Shown: positions 43,077 through 55,000 of the stretch, one piece after another
Position numbering within the stretch: position 1 is the stretch's first letter
How the letters are laid out: every line of letters begins with the position of its first letter
Made by a program: the position numbers and the translations under genes
The notes under the pieces: model-generated
Seen by the model: the letters and a program-made list of their open reading frames with translations, nothing else
Told to the model about the DNA's origin: nothing
Databases searched by the model: none
NCBI GenBank assembly: GCA_963989385.1
Contig: OZ022509.1
Location: 49,554,271 to 49,618,270 of the forward strand
Source: Ctena decussata
Lineage: Eukaryota > Mollusca > Bivalvia > Lucinida > Lucinidae
DNA length: 64,000 bases
Reading direction: 5' to 3'

Positions 43077-46000
43077 CTGAAAAACAAAATGTTGTATCCT
43101 GCTATAAAATAGCCTGAAAGTAGGTCAAGGTCAACAAGCAACATTAGTGCTGTGGAGACAATGTCATAATGTACCATTGTGTGAAACTAACAAGACCTGT
43201 CACAGGTAGAGGATAGCTCGCCTGACTGCGCCATGCCCATCACATAAAAAACTTTAACGTTTTGCTAACACCGATGCCAACGCAGCCAATGCCGGGTGTA
43301 GTACAATACCTCTTCCTGAACTTTGTTCAGGCAAGCTAAAAGTATTTTTGTCTCTGAGAAATGGAGATAAACATAGAGGGTTCAATTAAATTTGGCTATA
43401 TTAACAGAGTGTGAAAAGTAGATCAAGGTCAGGAAACAAAAGTCACACAAGTGTTGCAGAGACAATTTGGCATTTCCTTATGATGATGTAGTGATCATTT
43501 CTACAACCTGAGGAGTTATTACATAAAGGATCTTATATGAGTGCTCATGTACATGTATTACTGAATTTATTAAATGAGTTGGGAAAAAAGATAAGATGCA
43601 AGGCTATGATGAACATCTTATCAGTTTTTCCCCAACTTGTTTAATAAATTCAATAATACAGGAGCATGAGTGCTAGGTTCTATTTATCATATGACACTCA
43701 AATTGTATTTTATTAACAAAGTTTGCACTAGAACGTCAGTATTTTGCCATTTACAAACGCAACGTTTATATAGACGTCAACGCCATATAAACGTCGCGTT
43801 TGTAAATGGCAAATATGCTAATTAGGTCACAACATTATGACCTAATTCGCATATTCAATCCACTAGTTGACTATCATTTTTAATGCATGGCTTTATTACA
43901 ATCTCAGATGCGACGTCATATGATAAACTGGTGTTAAGTGTAGCATGAATTGACTGCACTACTGCTGTCCTTGTGATGCCATTGTCTATATATTTTGTCT
44001 TGATGAGATACAAATACCTGACCTCCTATATGGAATATGCAGTGACTGAACTAGGGGAGAGTCGGGTAACTTCGGATAGCGGGTAAATTCGGACAGTGAC
44101 ATTGTTTCCTTTATATATGTCAGTTGTTTGGAATTAAAACAAATTAACCGGGCAAACAGTGAAAATCCTGATGAGACGGCTCACCCGCCTGTCCGAAGTT
44201 ATCCAACTCTCCCCTATAGTTTTCTATTAATATATTGCTCTAGCTGGATAAGGGGCGTATGATAAAATTTTCGCACAAAAAACTGTAGAAAACTTAGTCT
44301 GGTATCCAAGAATGCTATATCGAAGAAAGTTACCCTGTAAGGCCTGCTTCTCGGCCTGTTGTTGCTTGTCTCTGCCTATTGCTATCATATCCACAGCCTG
44401 AAACCTGTTCTTCACAGAGTTACCTGCCCCTGCCTTTGTCTGTATGGTGTTTGTGGTTCCAAACTTCATTTGCTGACGTCTAACCTCTCTGGGTGGCTTT
44501 GCAACATTGTCTATATATGCCAGCTTTACCTGTCGAGCTGAAAAATGGAGAATACAGTGTTAGTGTCCTGTGATATCAAATAAGCTATAAAAATGCAAAA
44601 AAGGTCCTTATTCAAAATGCCCAGGCTCAGATCAGCCTGCACATCCATGTAGTCTGACCAGAGCTTTCGCAGTTTGAATGCACCATGTATGGACATTGAG
44701 GAATATTCACGCACAAAATGAAGGCTCCGCTCTAGCTGCTAGATAGGTTGAAGCCCTAGTAGCTCAGTAGGTTAAGCACTGGCCTGATGTCACAGAGCTC
44801 TAGATAAGAGGGGTATTTGATGATAATTGAGGGATAATTTTTCTTATTTCTCATTGAAACCATATGTTGTGACCCTTCATCTGAACCGTCTTGTTGAGAC
44901 GGTTCAGATGAGGGGTCACAATATATGGTTTTATGCAGAATTAACAAAAATTATCCCTAATTATCACTAGATACCCCCTCTTATCTAGAGCTCTGTGATG
45001 ATCTAGATGTCTCAGGTTCGAGATCCTCTGGAGGTGGGAACCTTTTCACTCGTAGATGGGGTTCCACTGCACACAGTCTTTCATTATCACCCAGCCATTG
45101 TCCTCATATGACTGAAATACTGTTAACAAGACCTGTCACAGGGACAGGATAGCTCGCCTGACAGCGCCTTGCCCATCATATAAAAAAACTTTAACGTAAA
45201 ACTTTAACATTTTGCTAACGCGGCGGCCGCCGCCGCTAACACCAACGCCGATGCCGGCGGGTAGTGCAATGGCTCTTCCTGAACTTCATTCAGGCAAGCT
45301 AAAAAGGAATTAAAACCCCAAGTCATCCATCTATCCATTACTACACACATTAACCGACTGGTATGAGTACTGGCTATTATGATAGCGTACAGGTTCACAG
45401 CCTTTCATTATCACTAGCTTGTATAACTGTACATACATGCTTCCTGCAGTGAATCTGGTACTTGCCCACACAACAACTGGATGATGTGGATTTCAACAAA
45501 AGCTGTCAGTGAACAGGACAATTCATCTGAACTCGTGTTTGCTTATCATGCAAAAATATTATCATAAACTGTGCTCCAGATAAGAAGGGGTAACAGGGAT
45601 AATTTAGGGATAATTATCCATATTTCTCCGTAAAAACGTATTTTGTGACCCATCATTAGAACCGTCTCATCGAGACGGTTCTAATGAGGGGTCACAATAT
45701 ATGTTTTTGTTGAGAAATAAGAAAAATTATCTTTGAATTATCCTCAATACCCCCTCTTATCTGGAGCTCTGATAAAACTTTGACATCTGCCGATGCCCTG
45801 TCCACCCTGACAATACTGCATACATGAAGGTTGGTTAAGGTACCTTCATGTTTCCACCATTTTTCCAAAGAGAAACTACCTTATTTGAGCCGCGACACGA
45901 CAAAACCAACAATGTGGTTGTGCGCCCAGCGCAGACTCATATCAGCCTGAGCATTCGCCCAGTTTGATCAGTCTTTATTCAGTGCTCAAAGGGTAGCTAA

Positions 46001-49000
46001 GTGTCTAAGCTACCGCCATGCACAGTGATTTTTTTACAAATCTCCTTCTTTGAGTCCCAGGACTCACAAGACCTAAAATCTTTGCATCCCAAGCTCAAGG
46101 GTTTGCATCTTTACTGGGATGCAAAAGCAATATTTTCTCTGCATCCCAAACTTAAAGGGCTTCAAAGGACAAGCCCTATTTATATAAAAAATAACCAACG
46201 TCAAATCACCTGTTGTCTCATTGTCAGACAGTGTATTGGATTTGGAGACATCCGTTGTCATTTCGGATTCGGAAGTTTGATCGGTCGCATCATGATCTGC
46301 ATCATCTGGCCTTGCGTGTTTGTCTTGCCCAAGAAGACCAAATAAAAGTTTGCTGCTTTGAATGACTTGTTTTTCGGAGGCATGATTACTTACTGACCCG
46401 GTGTATTGATAAAAGTTTGCACTTAGGTAAAAGACATCACCGTGGTCGATAATACTATGTTCCTCCGGTACTGGACAACTACTATTGATTATTGGTATTA
46501 CAGGTACACTTCGGTATTTAGCGGGAGTAGGAAAGACTATGGTACTGTTTTTTACCAGTAATATAACAATCTGCTAACGCACCGTTGCTATATTCTTAAA
46601 ACGAAAGTAGCTTTGTGAATGAAGCCAAAATCGGAAGTTGGACTACCGATCGGCTATTTTTATGCGTCCCGGAACGCAGCCAAGGAAATATTTTGCGTCC
46701 TCTGGGAAAATTATGCGTCTCAGACGCAGGACGCAGGGGTAAAAAAATCACTGCATGCAGACAGCGAAGGCTCTGATCAGACTGGGCGGATGCCCAGGCT
46801 GATCTTAGTCTGCGCTGGGCGCACGACCACATTGTTGGTTTTGTCATGTCGCGGCTCATTTACTTTCTGTCTGCTTCCCTGGGGCGGCATAGCCCTTCTA
46901 AAATGGGGTCAATGTTTAAAGGAAGAATTTGCTCCTATTGCTCCAACAGGAGCAAATTCTTCCTTTAAGTGTTGACCCAATTTGGAAGTGAGACAGAAAA
47001 AAATTAGAGGAGCTGCTTCCCATGAAAGTACAACTTAGTATAAAGAGTAAGCCAATTTTCTATCAGGATGCAGCTCATACCAGATCAACTTGTTTATGTA
47101 CCTGGTGCTGCTGAGGCCATCTGTTTACTAATGTTAGCCTTGATAGACTTGAACTTCTCTTCTCTCTCGTCAAATTTTCTCTGAAATTATAACAGAAAGT
47201 GCTACTGAATTTGGAATGTCAGTAATTTAAAAACAAAATGAGAAATCATGCAAAAATGATCTCACTGGCAAACAATGTCTATGCGGAGGAATGGATAGTC
47301 AAATTCAGATACCGTAATTGACCTTATTAGCGCCCTGTGGGCTTAACTTTTTCAAAATGGCGGTAAATACTTGAAATAAACTTTCTTTCATATAAGCGCA
47401 CATTTAAATAGGTTATTATATATTGAAGGGAACGAATTTAAAGGTAAAGCATCAGAGAAAAGCTGCTTATAAGCAGCTTTTCTCTGATGCTTAACCTTTA
47501 AATTCGTATGGATATACATGTAGAAGGATAGAGAAGATTTAGAAGTAAAAACTTAAATATTCTATTGCATTTTCAGCTCTTGTAAACGAGAAAGCAAAGG
47601 GATAAATCAGTAAAAATATGTGCATTAGTAGTCCTATGCCTCACAAATTGCCACGGCGTGCGCTTATAGAGGCATGTGCGCTAATTAGGTAGAATACGGT
47701 ATAAGGGGTGAAAAGGATGAGACAAACAAACCAGGTAAAGTTCTCTCCATGTCTCCATCTCCTCTGGCTGACATCCCCGAAACTCTCTCTCACAATGGAT
47801 CTTCCACATGTAGTCAGAGTCCTCCAGGAAATGCTGAAAAAGGGCAATAAATACCCTAAATATTTCATCACTCTCACCTAAGCATGCTATATAGAAATGT
47901 TCTTTTCTAGAAAAAAGAAATGTTTCCCCACTCCCAACCCCCATCAAACCAGCTCATGTCCCAAAGAATGTCAGTTTCCAAAAAACTTGCAATATGGACT
48001 GGCAACCTTGAAAATAATGTCAAATAGAAAAATAAATAAATGTCCCCCTTCCCCTCCCATCCCCTAACCTGTACTAGTCAAGCAGCGTCATTTTCCCTAG
48101 ATGCTATGTTAACATGTCAGCCTTAGTAAAAGTTACCATTAACGTCTTCCTGTGTCAGTGAGAACAAAGTCACCAAAGCCTAATCAAATCTTTGGCTTCT
48201 TCCAGCAATATATCCATGCATTTTAGTGAAAATCCATCCTCTAGTTTAAGAGGTGGTTGTCTGCCTGTACGGAAAGACAACCTACGAACCTTTTCAGCAA
48301 ATAAATTATCAACTGTACATGTGGACAAGCTAAAGTATAAACACAACACCTGTCTGCGTACAGGACAGCTTGCTTAACAGCACTTTGGCCATTACATAAC
48401 AAGACCTGTCTGCGTACAGGATAGCTCACCTGACAGCATCTTTCCCATCACATAAAAACTTTAAATCAAAACTTTAACATTTTGCCAAATCTGAAGATGA
48501 AGCTGACGCCATGGGTAGTGCAATAACTCTTCCTGTACATTCGTACAGGTGAGCTAAAATTTCTAAATACATCCAGAAAGCAGACCCATGCCAAGGTGAC
48601 AATACTACCTCTTTGTTAAATTTTCTTCAGGAAAGCTTATATCACTCTCCTTAAAATAGATCTTGCATTTTACATACAAGCTGTAGTTCACATTTTCCAG
48701 TAAGTGTTCAAACAGAAATCAGCTGCGACACAAGAAAACCAACAAAGTGGCATGTGCACCCAGCAAAGACTCAGATCAGCCAGGGTATCCGCCCATTCTG
48801 ATCAGTCTTCATTGCCTGCATGAGGCTAGCTTAGACTCTTAGGTACTTCTTCTTCTTTAGGTGTAATTCCCTCCTCTGTTAGGAGAACCATCAGTACTGT
48901 CTGACATAAACTACTGAAGCGTCAGTGGATGAAGTTTAATCTTTCTTTAAACACTTTTCTTAACAGCCTATGTACATGTGCTGGGAATCCCCGTCACCAT

Positions 49001-52000
49001 AAACTCTTTAAGCCCAAAGCAGAGACTCTGATCAGACTGGGCACCCCAGGCTGATCTGAGTCTGCGCTTTGCGCACAACCACTTTGTTGGTTTTCTCTTG
49101 TCACGGCTCAAATATGTTAAACTAAACAGCCTTACTGTTACTCACTGGATTGTAATCTTCTAGGTCATACAACTGCTTGGGTGTACATTTCTCTAATACT
49201 GGCTTCAGGATGTCCAGTGGAATTCCTCCAACATAGTCAATTACTTCAACAGAAAATTAGAAACATGTTTTTATTCAAACCCAGCCTTATAGGCAATCAT
49301 GGCCCAGCTATTCAAAGTACTGTCAGCTTAACCCATTCCATACGGGATACCCCTTTAGGGGTATCTGGGCAAATAGTCTGGATCCAGATCAGGCCCCACA
49401 AACGTCGGGCCTGATCTCAGATCCAAACTGTTTGCTGCCTACACATCATTTCTACAAGTGTTAGTTAGACCAATATTGTCAAAATATTCTTTATTTTTGA
49501 TGCAGACGACAATTCCAGCAGACGACAAAAAATACCCAGAATGCAATGGGTTAACGAAGTTGCTAGTTAACAAAGTTGCTAGTCAAGAATTCCTTAAGTC
49601 TTCTAGTCCATATAAAATTAAATGTGATAATATTTCTGAAAAATGTGAGAAGTTTTGCAGAACAAAAGCTTTTCACATTTTTTTGCAGACTGCATTTAAT
49701 ACATATGAAAATAAAAATGTCTCCTTAGCTAACAAGTAGTTTGTTTTAAACAACTGGGTTCAGATTTTTTGAGAGAAATGATATACAGTAATTTCTGATC
49801 ACACATCATCAAAACTTATGTTGTGGCCCCTCATTAGAACCAGCTAGTTGATGCAGTTCTAATGAGGAATCACATCATGTGTTGAGAAAAGTTCTTGTTG
49901 TTGTTGAGTTGTGGTTTGATGTACCAGTAAACAATATGTTGAGATACTTCAAATTTGTAGGACTCTTAAAAGACCCGAGATAAATCACACTCAGGTCCTC
50001 CTACAGATACAAGCAGCTCTGCCACAGCGGCAACAGGCAGCCCATCTATTTTCCAGGCCCTGATGGGCGGGGGACCTCCAATTCATCATTCTAATAATAA
50101 TTAAGTGTAATCTGATTTGTTCAAAATAACTCATACATAAATCCTTTGAACTGAAAATTTGAGACTATTTGTAACTATTTTCTTTGCAATGGATGCTAAG
50201 TTATCCACATTGCTGAGCTTTAGGCAATAAAAGTCTTGAAAACAACATAAATACAGAGTTCTAGATAAGATGGAGTACTTGGTGATAATTAGGGATAATT
50301 TTTGTTAATTCTGCACAAAAACATATGTTGTGACCCCTCATCTGAACCGTCTCGATGAGACGGTTCAGATGAGTGGTCACAACATATGGTTTCAATGAGA
50401 AATAAGAAAAATTATCCTTAATTATCATCAAATACTCCCTTATCTAGAGCTCTGAAATACTTACAGTCTATATTATCTTGTAGGACTTTCATGCAGAGGT
50501 CGAATAGGGAGAACATCTCTGTAAGGAAAACAGAAACTATTAGATATTTGATCATCTAAATATTGGGGCACCATAACATATGAGCCTCGACGAAACCAAC
50601 AATGTGGTTGTGCGCCCAGCGCAGACTCAGATCAGCCTGGGCATCCGCCCAGTCTGATCAGAGTCTCCACTGTCCGCATGAGGGTAGCTTAGACCCTTAC
50701 CAACCCTTTAAGTGCTTATCGAAGAGTCTGACTGGACTGGGTGGATGCCCAGGCTGATATGAGTCAGCGCAGGGCGCACAACCACTTTGTTGGTTTTCTT
50801 GTGTCGCGGCTCATATTAATATAATTCTAAACCTCAAAATAAAGGTGAATGTGTACACTTTCAGGTGTAGCAACTCTGCATTTTCATTTTTATCCCCCCT
50901 TCTCAATAGGGGGAAAAAAATGTTCTTCTTGGAGCAACTTCTTTCCTTCAAGAGCAGACCACTCTTTGGTAGAATTCCTCCTCCAGTGATGCTGACAGCA
51001 ACTCTGCCGTTTTTATTTTTGCCTCCCTTTCCAAATGGAGTCAACTCTTACAGGAAAAATTTGCTCTCCTCGGGCTTCCCCCTCTCGTGAAGTGAACTGG
51101 CAGTCAAGAAAACAGTTTACCTGTCCCTTGCAAAACTGGCAACTAATGGCTCCCAGCAAACTCTTTAATAGTTGGCCCTCATTGAAATAGGAGGCATAAA
51201 ATGAAAATGGCAGAGTTGCTTCCCCTGAAAGTGTACCCGATCATCTTCAGGTGATTTTTACTAACCAATGACCTGTTCAGAGCTCCAGATAATTTTTTCA
51301 GAGGTTTCAGTATTTATCAAACAGAATTTTAACCTGTTCAGTAACCTGATGAGTCCTTTCAGTATCGATACTCCTGAGATCCAGTGGTTGTTCAGTATCT
51401 TTTTAACGCACAAATGGTCTCCCAAAATGTCAGTCTACTTGTTCTTGTCCAGGGATTTTGCTTAAAACCCTGGACAACAGAAAGTACACATGTACAGATA
51501 GCAAGGACACCAGAGAAACAGTCTTCTCTTTCTATTTACAAAATCACTCAGTTCTTTGACTTGTGCAAGAATACACAAAACAAAACAACTGAAGTTGAAA
51601 CACCAGTTTGTTCATCTTATCTGACTAGAAAGTAACTCAGTGAACATGTAAATATTATCATGTGCACCTTACAGAAAACCATTTAAACTACAATCCTGCA
51701 AAAAAGCAACTTAGGACAGTCATCCTAAAGTTTTATTGTTGTTTTCCTAACCACAAGGTGACTGGTAGATGTAAAGAGAATGCCAACCAGAATGCCAAAC
51801 ATTTTCTGCAAACACTACTTGACCAAACAGAATGCCAATCAATCGTCTTGTAGGGTTGGTAGAAACTGTTTGCATTCTGGTTGGCATTTTAGTCACATCT
51901 ACCAGTCACCTTATCACCAATCAACTATGATTGGCAAGCAGATCTGCGCCGCCGACAATCGCTTTTTCGGCGTGAAATAATCAAACAAAGTTTTTTACAT

Positions 52001-55000
52001 CTTTACTTTCGTTTTACAGGTGTACTCGATTCGTTGTAATTAGCCTGCAAAGTACTCCGCTGGCTTACACTGGTATAGGGGTCCCTCGAATCACCCCAAA
52101 CCGCTAAAAGCACCAACAAACTCATTCATTATTATTAATAATTGAAGTGACTTGGAAATATGTGTTAATGCTTAAAAGAATCAGTATTTTTATATAGTTA
52201 AAGTGATTTTTTAATTCGCTGCTACTCTGAAGTAATAGGACTACCTTAGTCCGCTTGGCATTTACTGTTGTTGTTCTTGTATGTAGTAAAGAAAAGCGTC
52301 TGAGGATAACGCTGTTCATCGGAACGCTTGCATAATTAGACAAACATTTAAAATGGGTGAGAAAGTGAGCTTCTCAAGAACTGAAATAGTTTGACTGGAT
52401 TAGGAATTGTTTTTGAAGAGTTTATGCAGATTTGAGCTGATAATTATCAACAGACATGGTCCAGTCTCCCGGAGCGAGATTCGTAAATACGGAACAAAAC
52501 AAAATCACGTGCGTAAGCTGAGAAATGATAGCCGTAAGTGATACGACTGAAATTTGAAAGGCATTCGTATTCTGGCATTTTCAGTGCGTAATTTACGAAA
52601 ATACAAAGCTTATCTGGCTCTCTGCCTGTTGAAAATGAAGAATGGGAAACAGTGCTGACCCTGGTCAGACTGCTCGACAGTCTGACTGCTCTACTGGGAG
52701 GAGTCTGCTCTGATTCTGCACTGTTGCTCTGGAAGCTAGCATCAAAGCACTGTACTTCTAAATTAATCATATTTAATACATTTCACGAAATGGGGGGCAT
52801 AATTTGGAGCCTACAAGGTAGTTAATCAGCCACTGCCAAAATGCCTCTAATAAGCAGTATTAAGGTGAATGGACTTTCAGAGAAAGCAACTCCGCATATT
52901 TTTTAGCCTCCCTTTTATGCAGTGGTCAACTCTTAAAGGAAAGAATTTGCTCCTCTAGGAGCAAATTCTTTCATTTAACAGTAGACCCCATTACAAAAAG
53001 CTACCTCTTCCAGAGAAGTAAACAGGAATACATGCAACTCAATATAACATTATTTCCAGAAAAGAGGCAGGGGTGGTGGGGTGGTGGGGGATGGTTATTA
53101 CAGCAGATGCATTTATTAGGATTAATATAGTATATTACAGTCAAAAGATTTTACTTTTGTTTTTCTCATAGTGATATTACATCCTCTTTGTGATTTAAAG
53201 TCAGTATTAATTAGCAAGAGGAAAAACAGTTTCCTTCTACAATGAGTGTCAAGTAACTTTTCTAAACAGAACTCAAGATAAAAAAGAGTTTTTAAGAAAT
53301 ATTTTGAGATAATTTTTCTTATTTCTCATCGAAAACATATGTTGTGACCACACATTAGAACCGTCTCAGCGAGATGGTTCTAATAAAGGGGTCACAAGAC
53401 ATGTTTTATAGGGTAATATGAAATATAATTCCTTAATTATCCCTGTCACCCCTTCTTATCTGGAGCACATGTATATACATGTTAAGTCTCTCAAAGACAA
53501 ATTGCCTTATGGAGCATGAACAGAACAGTCCTATTGGCATGAACTAAAAAGCTCTGGGGCCGTATTTATAAAACAACTTAAGTCGTTGCTATGCTGTTGC
53601 TAAGGCTACATTTCTATGAAGGAGATTTCCTACAACTATGAAATTTGCTCTGGAGGAGCAGTCTTTTTAGACTGTTCCTCCAGAGCAAATTTCATAGTTG
53701 TAGGGAATCTCCTTCAAAGAAATTAAGCCTTAACAACAGCATAACAACCACTTAAGTCATTTTATGAATACGGCCCCTGGAAATTTACATGGCAGCATGT
53801 ATGCAAAGGCTGATCAATCCTGAAGACTCTTCATGGTCTACACAAGTTCTGAGATCTTTTACTCATGGCATGGCGATGTAAAGAGTCAAATCCAGCCTGT
53901 GCCATGCAGTCTGGTGAAATTCTTCACTCCTGACTGGATATTTCTCATGGTCCATACATATTGTAAGTGCTAACACCTAACAGCTCTGACTACTGGCCAC
54001 AGGTTGGGCCAGTTTTTCTAGTTTGCCTGTTTGCAAAGGGCTCTTCAAGCATGATGAGCCTTCAATGAATAGGAACAATTCCATTTTATCCACCATTTCT
54101 TCAAAGAAAGACAATTTTTGTCACTTCCTGTTTGCTCCCCGGTTGACAAAACCCTTCTAAAAGGGGTCTACTATTGGAGGAAAGAATTTGCTCCCAAGAA
54201 TCTGCTCCTACGGAGCAAAATCTTTCTTTAAAGAGTTGACTCCCCACTGAGAAGGAGGCAAAGATGAAATTCGCAAAATTGCTTCCCCTGAAAATCTGCC
54301 CTTCATCTTAACAATAATATGACTTCAGCACTTAATTAAAGCTTCTGAAGCAACTTACTGTAATGACCCTAAATATTCGGACAAACAGGTCTGAGCAAAC
54401 ATTGTAGACCGAGATCAAACTGCCATTCTCTAAGCATCATTTGGATGCATAAATGTGTAAAAAAATCCACTGTCTAAGAATTTTAGAACAATAATTGTCC
54501 AACTTTCGGGTGTCCAAAATTTTAGGGTCATTACGGTAAACAATGGAACCGGAATGCCAGTGCAAACAGTATAATTATACCATGATCAAACAGCTTCCAC
54601 AGGAGCAGACCAATCAAGGTCTGCACCATTTGAGGTGCGACCCAACAAAACCAACAAAATGGCATGTGCGCCCAGCGAAGACTCAGATCAGCCTGGGCAG
54701 CCACCCAGTCTGATCAGAGTCCTCGCTATATGCTTAAAGGGTATCCAAGGGACTAAACTAGCTCCATGCAGACAGTGAAGACTCTGACCAGACTGGCCCC
54801 GAGGTTATAAAACTTATTTCATGCTCAACTCAGCTGAGCATGAAATTTTACCTGCTTATAAATAGCAAATTACTGATAAATACAGTTATTTTCATGCTCA
54901 GTTTAGCTGAGTGTGAAATTTTCTCTGCTTATGAATATGAAAATGCCAACATTAGTTGGCATTTTCATATTTATCAGCAGAGAAAATTTCATGCTCAGCT

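Larger units (their letters stand above)
44752..45336 (+). mobile_element. SINE-1 interrupted by two insertions
   Basis: Segment 1: AGCCCTAGTAGCTCAGTAGG, TTAAGCACTGGCCTG; MITE-A; segment 2: GATCTAGATGTCTCAGG, GTTCGAGATCC, body to GAAATACTGTT; short Helentron-like element; segment 3: AAGGAATTAAAACC..CAAGTCATCCATC. In ELOA intron. Confidence 0.85.

Noticed and set aside
45590..45605. TAACAGGGATAAT resembling the I-SceI homing site
   Set aside because: Base order differs from the 18-bp I-SceI site (TAGGGATAACAGGGTAAT) and the phrase is a constant part of MITE-B.
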